A program made the position numbers and the translations under genes. Below the pieces are notes generated by a model. The model did not search any database and was not told the origin of the DNA. It worked only from the letters and a program-made list of their open reading frames with translations. Of a DNA stretch of 64,000 bases, positions 1 to 7,610 are shown in pieces (within the stretch, counting starts at the first letter, position 1; the number at the start of each line of letters is the position of its first letter). Origin of the DNA: Desulfarculaceae bacterium (GTDB taxonomy: Bacteria; Desulfobacterota; Desulfarculia; Desulfarculales; Desulfarculaceae). The stretch lies in contig JAHLKT010000006.1 in assembly GCA_020444545.1 (NCBI GenBank), positions 186,001 through 250,000 of the forward strand, in the 5' to 3' direction.

Positions 1-588
1 CTGCGCCTTGGCCGCGATCTCCACGCGCTGCAAGGTGAGCACCTGGTCGCTCAGGCGGTTGCCCACGATCTGGCGCATCACCGACTCGGAAAGGTCGCGG
101 ATGGCGGCCACGGGGTCGCGCACCGCGAACAGCCACAGGCGCGGGTCGCGGATCTTGTACTGCACGATCCACTTGACCTCGATGACGTTGAGGTCGCCGG
201 TGAGCATCAAGGATTCGTCGGAGTATCCCTTTTCGGAGAAACGGCTGCGGATGCCGGGGTTGATCCCCCGGAAGCCGAACTCCTCCTTGAACACGCGGCC
301 GGTCTTGACGTTGATGGCCTGCTCAATGCCGAAAGGCAGCTTGAAGTGCAGGCCCGGGCCGTTCTCCCGGGAGAAAGCTCCCAAGCGCAACACGATGCCG
401 GTCTCCTCGGGGCCCACGGTGTAATAGGCCGTGGAGCCGAGGATGATGGCGGCGACCACCAACACCACGATCCACAGGCCTTTGGCCCGTTTGAAACCCG
501 GCATTTTGCTCTTGAAATCAGCGATGACCTTGTTCAGGTCGGGCTCCCGGCCGGTCCCCCTTGGTGGGGGAGTCCAGTCCATGGGCAT
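1..588 (-). CDS. hflK: HflK, membrane protease modulator (3' end cut off by window)
   Basis: N-terminal 196 codons of an SPFH/band-7 protein; the gene runs off the left edge. HflK works with HflC at the inner membrane, where the complex surrounds and modulates the FtsH protease. The translation opens with a short cytoplasmic tail rich in Pro and charged residues. One hydrophobic segment follows at about residues 38-58, and then the band-7 domain, with a VGPEETGIVLRLG stretch typical of HflK. The ATG at 588 is preceded by GAGGTGAG. hflC would be expected just beyond the edge. The family call is secure; the rest of the gene is unseen. Confidence 0.9.
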   Translation of the reverse strand, partial: MPMDWTPPPRGTGREPDLNKVIADFKSKMPGFKRAKGLWIVVLVVAAIILGSTAYYTVGPEETGIVLRLGAFSRENGPGLHFKLPFGIEQAINVKTGRVFKEEFGFRGINPGIRSRFSEKGYSDESLMLTGDLNVIEVKWIVQYKIRDPRLWLFAVRDPVAAIRDLSESVMRQIVGNRLSDQVLTLQRVEIAAKAQ

Positions 589-637
589 ATGCTCACCTCG
601 TAGGGGCTGGGTAGGTAAAAAATACTACAATTACGAA

Positions 638-666
638 ATACTATCAGCCACCCGGCGGGGGGGCAA
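638..666 (-). promoter_or_regulatory. Putative sigma-70 promoter for hflK
   Basis: Read on the minus strand, TTGCCC (666-661) and TAGTAT (643-638) are 17 bases apart. A TG lies one base before the -10, giving an extended -10 element. It is about 50 bases upstream of the hflK start. Each hexamer matches 4 of 6 consensus positions, so this is a moderate prediction only. Confidence 0.4.
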
Positions 667-846
667 GGTATTCCGGGCAGCCGGGCGGGCAAGGCAATAT
701 GGCCCCGCCTCTTGATCGCGGGGGCTCTGGGCCGCGATTCCTCTTTAAATCACGGCTTGCGCAAGAATCGGATTGGTCTGGTCCCGCCTTGCAGGCATGC
801 TAAGGGTCGAAGCGGAGGTGAAGGGGGTACAGGAGGAATTAAGCCC

Positions 847-1683
847 ATGGACCGGGATTACCAACGCATCGAGCAGGCCATCGCCTATTTGGAAGAGCAT
901 GCGCCGGAGCAGCCCAGCCTGTCCCAAACCGCCGCCGCCCTGAGGCTGAGCCCTTTTCATTTTCAGCGGCTTTTCAAGCGTTACGCCGGGGTCAGCCCCA
1001 AGCGTTTCCTGCAATTTTGCACCGCCCAGGAGGCCCGCCGCCTTCTCGGGCAATCCACGCCCGTGTTGGAGGCTGCCTTTGAGCTGGGGCTGTCCTCGCC
1101 CAGCCGGCTGCACGATCTAACCCTGACGGTGTATGCCCTCACTCCGGGCGAGGTGGCCCTGGCCGGAGCGGGAATCGAAATACGCCACGGCTTTCACGAC
1201 ACCCCCTTTGGCCGTTGCCTCCTGGGGCTGAGCCCCCGGGGAGTGTGCTGGCTTTCTTTCGGCGACGCTGGGGATGACAAGCAAGCCTTGCAAGACTTGG
1301 CGCGGTGCTGGCCCAAGGCCGACTTGCGCCGGGACCAGAAGGCCACCGCGCCGGTGGTGGCCCGGATTTTTCAACCCCAGGAAGACCAGGCGGCCGCCCC
1401 CCTGCCTCTGCTGCTCAAGGGCAGCAACTTTCAGCTTCAGGTGTGGCAGGCCCTGCTGCGCATCCCCTCGGGGGCCTTCACCACCTATGGCGACCTGGCC
1501 CAACGCCTGGGGCGGCCGGGCGCGGCCCGGGCCGTGGGCAATGCGGCCGGGGCCAATTCCATCGCCTACCTGATCCCCTGTCACCGGGTTCTGCGCTCCA
1601 GCGGAGCCCTGGGCGGCTACCGCTGGGGGATGCAGCGCAAAAAGGTGATGATAGCCCGCGAGGCGGCCCGGATATCGGGTTAG
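847..1683 (+). CDS. AraC-type regulator fused to O6-methylguanine-DNA methyltransferase (Ada-like)
   Basis: 278 residues. An AraC-type helix-turn-helix region (about residues 5-105) is followed by an Ogt-type methyltransferase domain with the active-site PCHRV motif (Cys at about 245). The methyltransferase takes alkyl groups from O6-alkylguanine onto that cysteine. It differs from E. coli Ada in lacking the N-terminal zinc methylphosphotriester domain, so the usual methylation sensor is absent. ATG 847 has a strong GGAGGAATT upstream; the frame stays open further 5' but without a ribosome site. Convergent with ampG. It could be a regulator, a repair enzyme or both. Confidence 0.85.
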   Translation: MDRDYQRIEQAIAYLEEHAPEQPSLSQTAAALRLSPFHFQRLFKRYAGVSPKRFLQFCTAQEARRLLGQSTPVLEAAFELGLSSPSRLHDLTLTVYALTPGEVALAGAGIEIRHGFHDTPFGRCLLGLSPRGVCWLSFGDAGDDKQALQDLARCWPKADLRRDQKATAPVVARIFQPQEDQAAAPLPLLLKGSNFQLQVWQALLRIPSGAFTTYGDLAQRLGRPGAARAVGNAAGANSIAYLIPCHRVLRSSGALGGYRWGMQRKKVMIAREAARISG

Positions 1684-1693
1684 GCGAGGCCGC

Positions 1694-2929
1694 TCAGGCG
1701 TCCACCTTTTGGGGCGGGCGCTTGGCCGGGGCGTACTTGACCAGGAGAATCAGGCCCGGGATGGCCGCCAGGGTGCAGAAAATGAAGAAGCCCGGCCAGC
1801 CCATGTACTGGGCCATCCAGCCGGTGGGCGCGCTGGCCACCACCCGGGGGATGCCGATGAGGCTGGAGAGCAGGGCGTACTGGGTGGCGGTAAAGCGCTT
1901 GTCGGTGAGGGTGGCCATGAAGGCCAGGAAGGCCGCCGTGCCCATGCCCGAGGCAAGGTTCTCAAAGGCGATCACCGCGGCCAAGGCCCATATCTGGTGG
2001 CCGATGTAGGCCAGGGCCGCGAAGCCGGCGGTGGAGACCGCTTGCAGAATGCCGAAAATCCACAGGCAGCGCCGGATGCCCAGCTTGAGGATCACCACCC
2101 CGCCGAACAGCCCGCCGCCCACCGTGGCCCAAAAGCCGAATAGCTTGACCACCGCCCCGATCTCGCTGTTGGTGAAGCCGGTGTCCAGGTAAAAGGGGAT
2201 GGTCATGGTTGAGGCCATGGAGTCGCCGATTTTATATAGAAGCACGAAGGCCAGCAGGCCCAAGGCCCCGGAGCGTTGGAAATACTCCACAAAGGGCTCG
2301 ATCACCGCGTCCCTGAGGCTGGTGGGGGTGCCCCCGGGATGGGGCGGTTCGCGGCAGAGCAGGGTGGTGATGATGCCCACGCCCATGGCCGCGGCCATGA
2401 TCATGTAAACCTGGGTGAAGCCGATGTGGTCGGCCATGATCATGCCCCCGCCGCTGGCCAGGAGCATGCCCACCCGGTAGCCGTTCACGTACAGCGAGGA
2501 GCCCAGGCCCAGCTCCTCGTCGCTCAGGTCCTCCCGGCGGTAGGCGTCCACCACGATGTCTTGCGAGGCGCTGAAAAAGGTGACCAGCAGGGCCACCAGG
2601 GCCAGCACGGTGGGGGCCTTGGCCGGTTCGCTGAAGCCCAGGGCCACGATGGCCCCGGTGAGGAGCACCTGGGCCACCAGCAGCCAGCCCCGCCGCCGCC
2701 CCAGGAAGGGCAGGGTGTAGCGGTCCACCAGGGGGGCCCAAAGGAACTTGAGGGTGTAGGGCAGGCCCACCAGGGCCATGAGCCCGATGGTGGCCAGGTC
2801 CACGCCCTGGGCGCGCATCCAGGCCTGCAAGAGGGAGATGGTTAGGAGCAGGGGCAGGCCGCAACTGAAGCCCATGAGCAGGGCCACCAGCATGCGGGGG
2901 CTGAATATCTGCCGGATGATGCCGGGCAT
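1694..2929 (-). CDS. ampG: AmpG-family muropeptide permease (MFS)
   Basis: 411 residues with about 12 hydrophobic segments, the usual size for a major facilitator transporter. The N-terminal signature resembles AmpG: FSCGLP near residue 24, LPYTLKFLWAPLVDR in the first half, and a GRRRGW loop. AmpG imports anhydromuropeptides released by cell-wall turnover for recycling. It lies downstream of greA on the same strand, 86 bases away, and may be co-transcribed. The short gap contains a GCCGCC/GGCGGC inverted repeat without a T-run. Substrate is inferred from the family; other MFS roles are possible. Confidence 0.78.
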   Translation of the reverse strand: MPGIIRQIFSPRMLVALLMGFSCGLPLLLTISLLQAWMRAQGVDLATIGLMALVGLPYTLKFLWAPLVDRYTLPFLGRRRGWLLVAQVLLTGAIVALGFSEPAKAPTVLALVALLVTFFSASQDIVVDAYRREDLSDEELGLGSSLYVNGYRVGMLLASGGGMIMADHIGFTQVYMIMAAAMGVGIITTLLCREPPHPGGTPTSLRDAVIEPFVEYFQRSGALGLLAFVLLYKIGDSMASTMTIPFYLDTGFTNSEIGAVVKLFGFWATVGGGLFGGVVILKLGIRRCLWIFGILQAVSTAGFAALAYIGHQIWALAAVIAFENLASGMGTAAFLAFMATLTDKRFTATQYALLSSLIGIPRVVASAPTGWMAQYMGWPGFFIFCTLAAIPGLILLVKYAPAKRPPQKVDA

Positions 2930-3015
2930 GGCTCAGCCCCGCCGCCGTGGCGGCTCAAGGTTGTTGCGATTTTCCGGGATGTGAACGCGCGGGAGCTGGG
3001 GCGCGGCGGTCCTCA

Positions 3016-3483
3016 TCACTCTACGCTGACGATCTCCAGCAGGCGGACGCCGCCCGGGGTGCGCACCGAGACCTCCTCGCCCTCTTCCTTGCCCAACAGG
3101 GCCTGGCCGATGGGAGAGGTCATGGAGATGCGTCCGGCGGTGGCGTCGCTCTCGGCCTCGCCCACGATCTGGTAGGAGAACTCCACGTCCCCGTCCACGT
3201 CGTAGACCGTGAAGCGACAGCCGAAGACCACCCGGCCGTTGGGGTCGGGCAGGGGATCAACAATCTCGGCCACGGCCAAGAGGTTCTTGATCTCGGCGAT
3301 CTTGCTCATGATTATGGCGTTGCGCTCTTTGGCGGCGTGGTACTCGGCGTTTTCCGAGAGGTCGCCGTGGGCCCGGGCCTCTTCGATGGCCTTGACGTTG
3401 GCCGGAAGGTCCACCTTGCGCAGTTGGTCCAGTTGGTCTTGCAGACTTTTGTGGCCCTCGCGGGTGAGTAGGGTGCGCGACAC
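3016..3483 (-). CDS. greA: Transcription elongation factor GreA
   Basis: 155 residues, full length for GreA. The N-terminal coiled coil carries the acidic tip motif ARAHGDLSENAEYHAAK, whose Asp and Glu reach into the RNA polymerase secondary channel to stimulate cleavage of backtracked RNA. The C-terminal FKBP-like domain includes the SPIGQALLGKEEGEEV stretch. The ATG at 3483 follows AAGGAG on the minus strand. Its leader holds a hairpin with a U-rich tail, described separately. Divergent from the yceD operon. Confidence 0.95.
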   Translation of the reverse strand: MSRTLLTREGHKSLQDQLDQLRKVDLPANVKAIEEARAHGDLSENAEYHAAKERNAIIMSKIAEIKNLLAVAEIVDPLPDPNGRVVFGCRFTVYDVDGDVEFSYQIVGEAESDATAGRISMTSPIGQALLGKEEGEEVSVRTPGGVRLLEIVSVE

Positions 3484-3534
3484 CGTAACTCCTTACCTGG
3501 GGCGGCCCTAAAAAATAAACGGGCAGCCGGGGTT

Positions 3535-3567
3535 CAAGAAACGGCGCGGACGAAAGCGTCCGCGCCG
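3535..3567 (-). terminator. Hairpin with U-rich tail at the start of the greA leader (attenuator-like)
   Basis: On the minus strand an 11-bp GC-rich stem (3567-3557 paired with 3552-3542) closes a four-base loop and is followed at once by TTTCTT (3541-3536). It starts only a few bases after the predicted greA transcription start and lies about 50 bases before the start codon. It has the form of an intrinsic terminator inside the greA 5' leader. E. coli greA is known to have a leader terminator producing short GraL RNAs; the same role here is inference. Confidence 0.6.
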
Positions 3568-3578
3568 CCGTGAAAAGG

Positions 3579-3607
3579 AGTATAACACCAACCTCCCGCC
3601 TACTCAA
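3579..3607 (-). promoter_or_regulatory. Promoter of greA (extended -10)
   Basis: On the minus strand TTGAGT (3607-3602) and TATACT (3584-3579) are spaced 17 bases, with TG one base upstream of the -10. Predicted transcription start is near 3572, giving a leader of about 90 bases. It is back to back with a very similar promoter facing the other way at 3638-3666. Confidence 0.65.
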
Positions 3608-3637
3608 CGCCGCCCTTTGTTCAAGCGCGGGGCCAAC

Positions 3638-3666
3638 TTGTTAAGACCGGGGGGCGATGTTATACT
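3638..3666 (+). promoter_or_regulatory. Promoter of the yceD-rpmF-plsX run (extended -10)
   Basis: TTGTTA (3638-3643), 17-base spacer, TATACT (3661-3666) with TG at 3658-3659. The -10 hexamer is identical to that of the opposing greA promoter and the two -35 boxes are about 30 bases apart, so one regulator could act on both. It would give a leader of about 125 bases before yceD. Confidence 0.6.
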
Positions 3667-3725
3667 AGGCCTCCTGTTCTTGGAGGGGTGGACCGGGGAA
3701 CCCCCTGAAAGCCCTGGAGCATTTT

Positions 3726-3753
3726 GCCCCGGCTGAGGCTTGACAGCCGGGGC
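3726..3753 (+). other. GC-rich hairpin in the yceD leader
   Basis: A perfect 9-bp stem (3726-3734 with 3745-3753) and a ten-base loop lie between the main promoter and the yceD start. The bases after it are only weakly T-rich (GGTTTGC), so it is not a convincing terminator. It may act in attenuation or simply be a structured leader. Confidence 0.35.
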
Positions 3754-3766
3754 GGTTTGCTATAGT
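3740..3766 (+). promoter_or_regulatory. Possible second promoter for yceD
   Basis: TTGACA (3740-3745) and TATAGT (3761-3766) with an extended TG at 3758-3759. The spacer is only 15 bases, shorter than ideal, and the -35 sits in the loop of the leader hairpin. Treated as an alternative to the promoter at 3638. Confidence 0.3.
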
Positions 3767-3796
3767 CAACAGCAGGCCCCAAAGGTGGTCGGACTA

Positions 3797-4315
3797 ATGA
3801 AGATCGCGGTGAAGGACATTCAGCCGGAAGGCCTCGCCGTAAACTTCAGCGATAATGCCGCTCAACCGGGGGACCTGGGTCCGCAGGTGGAGGCCATAGC
3901 ACAAGCGCCCCGGGCCGAGCTTCGCCTGGAACGCGAGGGCGATCTGGTCTTTGCCAAGGGCAGCTACGCCGCGGAGCTGGTGCTGGCGTGCAGCCGGTGC
4001 CTGGGGCCCGCGCCCCTGGGCCTGGAGGGCACGGTGGACTGGACCTTCCGGCCCCTGCCCGAGGACGCGCCCGAGGAGTTGCGCCTGGCCGGCGAGGAGA
4101 TGGAGCTGTCGTTTTATAAAGACGGTGTCATCGACCTGGCCCAGGCCCTTCGGGACGAGTTGGGCCTGGCCCTGCCCATGGCCCCCTTGTGCAGCCAGGC
4201 CTGCCCGGGCCTGTGCCCCGTGTGCGGCAAGCCCATTGAAGAGGGCAAGGCCTGCTGCGCCGAAGAGAAGATCGACCCCCGCTGGGCCAAGCTGGCCCAG
4301 TTGAAAAAAGAGTGA
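3797..4315 (+). CDS. yceD: YceD/DUF177 family protein
   Basis: 172 residues. The DUF177 signature is visible: a CSRCL motif mid-protein and a C-terminal cysteine cluster (CSQACPGLCPVCGKP) followed by DPRWAKLAQLK, the standard ending of the family. Members are almost always encoded directly before rpmF and are linked to 23S rRNA maturation or L32 supply; the exact role is not settled. ATG 3797 is chosen because MKIAVKDI aligns with family starts and AGGTGG lies upstream, although the frame opens earlier. Fifty bases before rpmF. Confidence 0.85.
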   Translation: MKIAVKDIQPEGLAVNFSDNAAQPGDLGPQVEAIAQAPRAELRLEREGDLVFAKGSYAAELVLACSRCLGPAPLGLEGTVDWTFRPLPEDAPEELRLAGEEMELSFYKDGVIDLAQALRDELGLALPMAPLCSQACPGLCPVCGKPIEEGKACCAEEKIDPRWAKLAQLKKE

Positions 4316-4365
4316 GTTTGCAACCAACGCGGCACGACCGCGATTAAAGCCGGAGACATTAGAAA

Positions 4366-4545
4366 ATGGCCGTTCCCAAAAGACGTCATTCCACCACCCG
4401 CGGCAAAAAGCGGCGCTCCCACGACGCCATCGCCCTGCCCAACACCGTGGCCTGCCCTCAGTGCGGCGAGCCCAAGATGCCCCACCGGGTGTGCCCTTCC
4501 TGCGGCACCTACAAGGGGCGCCAGGCGGTGCAGACCGAGGAGTAG
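4366..4545 (+). CDS. rpmF: 50S ribosomal protein L32
   Basis: 59 residues starting MAVPKRRHSTTRGKKRRSHD, the classic L32 N terminus. Two CxxC pairs (CPQC and CPSC) form the zinc ribbon, so this is the zinc-binding form of the protein. It lies between yceD and plsX, the usual bacterial order, with only 13 bases before plsX, so translational coupling is likely. GGAGA at 4352 serves as ribosome binding site. Confidence 0.97.
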   Translation: MAVPKRRHSTTRGKKRRSHDAIALPNTVACPQCGEPKMPHRVCPSCGTYKGRQAVQTEE

Positions 4546-4558
4546 GTACTAACTTCTC

Positions 4559-5587
4559 ATGCGCATAGCCCTGGACGGTATGGGGGGCGACAAGGCCCCT
4601 GAAGCGGTGGTCAAGGGAGCGGTGCGCGCCCTGAGCGAGAACCCGTCGGATGTGGAAATCATCCTGGTGGGCCAGCCCGAAGCGCTGGAGCCGCTCTTGG
4701 AGCGCGAGAGCTACCCCAGCGACCGCCTACATCTGCATCCGGCCACCCAGGTGGTGGCCATGGACGCCTCGCCGGGCACCGCGCTCCGGCGCTTGCCTGA
4801 TTCCAGCATCCGGGTCTGCTACGACCTGCACAAGAGCGGCGAGGCCGACGCGGTGATCAGCGCGGGCAACTCCGGCGCGGTCATGGCCCTGGGCGTGGTG
4901 ATCATGGGCCGCTTGGCCGAGGTGGACCGCCCGGCCCTGGCCTCGGTGTTCCCGGCCCTCAAAGGAGCCACCCTGCTCATCGACGTGGGGGCCAACGTGG
5001 ATTGCACCCCGTTGATGCTCCTCCAGTTCGGCTACATGGGCAGCGTGTACGCCGAAAAGGTCATGGGAGTGCCCTCGCCCAAGGTGGGGTTGTTGTCCAT
5101 CGGCGAGGAGCCGGGCAAGGGCAACACCGTGGTCAAGCAGGCCGCCGAGCATCTGAACAACAGCGGCCTGAACTTCATCGGCAACGTGGAAGGCCGCGAC
5201 ATGTTCGTGGGCGAAACCCAAGTGATCGTTTGCGACGGTTTCGTGGGCAACGTCTGCATCAAGCTGGTGGAAGGCTTCGCCGACACCTTTGAGTATTTTT
5301 TCCGGGAATACATGTCCCACAGCATCAAGGGCCGCCTGGGCGGCCTGTTGCTGCGCGAACAGTTCCGCGACGTGGCCAGCCGCCTGGACTACTCCAACTA
5401 CGGAGGCGCCCCCCTGCTGGGCATCAACGGGGTCGGGCTCATCGCCCACGGCGCTTCCTCGCCCAAGGCCATAGCCACGGCGGTCAAGGTGGCCGCTGAC
5501 GCGGTCCGCGCCGAAGTGACCCGCCACCTGGCCGAAGGCCTGGAGCAATACCGCGGCCGCCTGCTGGGGCAGGGCTTCCTCGACTGA
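4559..5587 (+). CDS. plsX: Phosphate acyltransferase PlsX
   Basis: 342 residues, full length. It starts MRIALDGMGGDKAP, the signature of PlsX, which converts acyl-ACP to acyl-phosphate for phosphatidic acid synthesis at the membrane. Other family stretches are the SAGNSGAVMA motif and the C-terminal YGGAPLLGINGV. There is no clean ribosome site close to the ATG; AGGAG overlaps the end of rpmF, so expression may depend on coupling. In many bacteria fabH and fabD follow plsX, but here an acyl-CoA dehydrogenase and etfBA come next. Confidence 0.95.
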   Translation: MRIALDGMGGDKAPEAVVKGAVRALSENPSDVEIILVGQPEALEPLLERESYPSDRLHLHPATQVVAMDASPGTALRRLPDSSIRVCYDLHKSGEADAVISAGNSGAVMALGVVIMGRLAEVDRPALASVFPALKGATLLIDVGANVDCTPLMLLQFGYMGSVYAEKVMGVPSPKVGLLSIGEEPGKGNTVVKQAAEHLNNSGLNFIGNVEGRDMFVGETQVIVCDGFVGNVCIKLVEGFADTFEYFFREYMSHSIKGRLGGLLLREQFRDVASRLDYSNYGGAPLLGINGVGLIAHGASSPKAIATAVKVAADAVRAEVTRHLAEGLEQYRGRLLGQGFLD

Positions 5588-5634
5588 GCCCCCTCGCCCC
5601 CCGGCGGCAACCATCACTGGGGAGATACGATTCG

Positions 5635-6789
5635 ATGGACTATTTCTTCACCGAAGAGCAGGAGATGATCCGCGACCTTTGCCGGCAGATCGCCGAAGAG
5701 CGCATCAAGCCGGTCCGGGCCGAGTTGGATGAAAAAGAGCAGTTCCCCAGCGAGATCATGAAGGCCCTGGCCCAGGCGGACCTGTTCCAGATCATCATCC
5801 CCGAGCAGTACGGCGGCTTGGGCGGCGGGTGCCTGGAAAACTGCATCGCGGTGGAAGAGCTTTCCCGCGCCTGCTGCGGCGTGTCCACCAGCTATGCCGC
5901 TTCTTTCCTGGGGGCTTACCCCATCCTGCTCTACGGCTCCGAGGCCCAGAAAGAGAAGTACCTCCCGCTCATCGGCAGCGGTGAGCAGTACTGCGCCTTC
6001 GCCCTCACCGAGTCCGCCTCCGGCTCCGACGCGGGCTCCATTGCCACCGAGGCCAAGAAGGACGGCGACTCCTACGTACTGAACGGCTCCAAGCAATGGA
6101 TCACCAACGGCGGCGAGGCGGGCATCTACACCGTCATCGCCATCACCGACCGCTCCAAGGGGCCCCGTGGGGCCAGCGCCTTTATTGTGGAGGCGGATGA
6201 CCCCGGCTTCAGTGTGGGCAAGAAAGAGACCAAGCTGGGCATCCGGGCCAGCGCCACGGCCGAGCTGATCTTCAACGACTGCCGCATCCCGGCCGATCGC
6301 CTGGTGGGCCGCGAGGGCCTGGGTTTCGTGGTGGCCATGCGCACCTTTGACAAGTCCCGCCCCGGCGTGGGCGCCCAGGCGGTGGGCGTGGCCGCGGGCG
6401 CCCTGGACGAGGCCGCGGCCTTTGCCCGCACCCGCAAGCAGTTCGGCAAGCCCATCATCACCTTCCAGGCCGTGGCCCACATGCTGGCCGACATGGCCAC
6501 CGAGATCGAGGCGGCCCGCGCCCTGGTCTACTGCACGGCGCGTTTCATCGACTCCGGGGCCAAGGACTTCTCCAAGGTCAGCGCCATGGCCAAGGTCTTC
6601 CCCTCGGACGTGGCCATGCGGGCCACCACCAACGCGGTGCAGGTCCTGGGCGGCCACGGCTACATGCGCGACTATCCCGTAGAGAAGATGATGCGCGACG
6701 CCAAGATCCTGCAAATCTACGAGGGCACCAACCAGATCCAGCGCAACGTCATCGGCCAGGAGCTGAACAAAGAGTACGGGCGCAAGTAG
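5635..6789 (+). CDS. Acyl-CoA dehydrogenase
   Basis: 384 residues with the three-part acyl-CoA dehydrogenase fold: helical N-terminal, central beta and C-terminal helical regions. FAD-binding motifs include ALTESASGSDAG and the C-terminal QIYEGTNQIQR; the catalytic base is the Glu of YEGT (about residue 363), the position used by short- and medium-chain enzymes. It oxidises an acyl-CoA to the trans-2-enoyl-CoA and passes electrons to Etf. etfB and etfA follow within 20 and 4 bases, so the three form a transcriptional and functional unit. Chain length cannot be read from sequence. Its place in a fatty-acid synthesis cluster is unusual. Confidence 0.93.
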   Translation: MDYFFTEEQEMIRDLCRQIAEERIKPVRAELDEKEQFPSEIMKALAQADLFQIIIPEQYGGLGGGCLENCIAVEELSRACCGVSTSYAASFLGAYPILLYGSEAQKEKYLPLIGSGEQYCAFALTESASGSDAGSIATEAKKDGDSYVLNGSKQWITNGGEAGIYTVIAITDRSKGPRGASAFIVEADDPGFSVGKKETKLGIRASATAELIFNDCRIPADRLVGREGLGFVVAMRTFDKSRPGVGAQAVGVAAGALDEAAAFARTRKQFGKPIITFQAVAHMLADMATEIEAARALVYCTARFIDSGAKDFSKVSAMAKVFPSDVAMRATTNAVQVLGGHGYMRDYPVEKMMRDAKILQIYEGTNQIQRNVIGQELNKEYGRK

Positions 6790-6808
6790 GTTCCGGGAGC
6801 ACTGCCTA

Positions 6809-7606
6809 ATGAAGATCGCGGTTTGCATCAAGCAGGTCCCGGATACGGCCAACGTCAAGCTGGACCCCGAGACCCATACTCTCAAGCGCGAAGGCGTGGA
6901 GAGCATCGTCAACCCTTTTGATCTGTTCGCCCTGGAGGCCGCCCTGCGTATTCGGGAGCAGGCCGGCGGCGAGATCGTGGCCGTTTCCATGGGCCCGCCC
7001 CAGGCCGAGTCGGTCTTGAAAGAAGCCGTGGGCTACGGCGTGGACGAGTGCCTGCTCTTGAGCGACCGGGCCTTCGCCGGGGCTGACACCTGGGCCACCA
7101 CCGCCGCCTTGGCGGCCGGAATCCAGGGCCTGGGCGACGTTGACCTGGTGGTCTGCGGCAAGCAGGCCGTGGACGGCGACACCGCCCAGGTGGGGCCGGG
7201 CATCGCCCGCCGCCTGGGCATCCCCCACGTGGCTTTCGTAAAAGGTTTCCGCGAAATGGCTGACGGCCGCCTGGTGGTGGAGCGCCAGATGGACGACGGC
7301 TTCGACGTGGTGGCCCTGCCTCTGCCCGGGCTCATCACCGTGGTGCGCGAGGTGGGCGAGCCCCGGCCGCCTTCGCTAAAGGGTAAGATGCGGGCCAAGA
7401 AGTATCAGGTGCCCATGAAGGGCGCGGCCGAGCTGGGCCTCACGCCCGAGCAGGTGGGCCTGGCCGGCTCCTACACCCAAGTGGTCAAGGTTTTCGCGCC
7501 CAGCGTGTCCGGCGACCGCAAGAAGCTCACCGGGCCGCCCCAAGAGACCGGCGCCTCGGTAATCGACGCCCTGGTGGAAAACCAGGTCATCATGCTGGGG
7601 AGCTAG
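6809..7606 (+). CDS. etfB: Electron transfer flavoprotein beta subunit
   Basis: 265 residues. It begins MKIAVCIKQVPDTANVK, the standard EtfB opening, and contains the VCGKQAVDGDTAQVG stretch of the nucleotide-binding region near the middle. EtfB binds AMP or, in bifurcating forms, a second FAD and partners with EtfA. It sits between an acyl-CoA dehydrogenase and etfA, so this Etf is probably the dedicated acceptor for that dehydrogenase. Whether it bifurcates electrons cannot be decided from sequence by eye. Confidence 0.95.
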   Translation: MKIAVCIKQVPDTANVKLDPETHTLKREGVESIVNPFDLFALEAALRIREQAGGEIVAVSMGPPQAESVLKEAVGYGVDECLLLSDRAFAGADTWATTAALAAGIQGLGDVDLVVCGKQAVDGDTAQVGPGIARRLGIPHVAFVKGFREMADGRLVVERQMDDGFDVVALPLPGLITVVREVGEPRPPSLKGKMRAKKYQVPMKGAAELGLTPEQVGLAGSYTQVVKVFAPSVSGDRKKLTGPPQETGASVIDALVENQVIMLGS

Positions 7607-7610
7607 GCGC

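Noticed and set aside
5614-6990. 458-codon minus-strand frame opposite the first acyl-CoA dehydrogenase
   Set aside because: Antisense shadow with low-complexity translation; the plus-strand gene has all family motifs.
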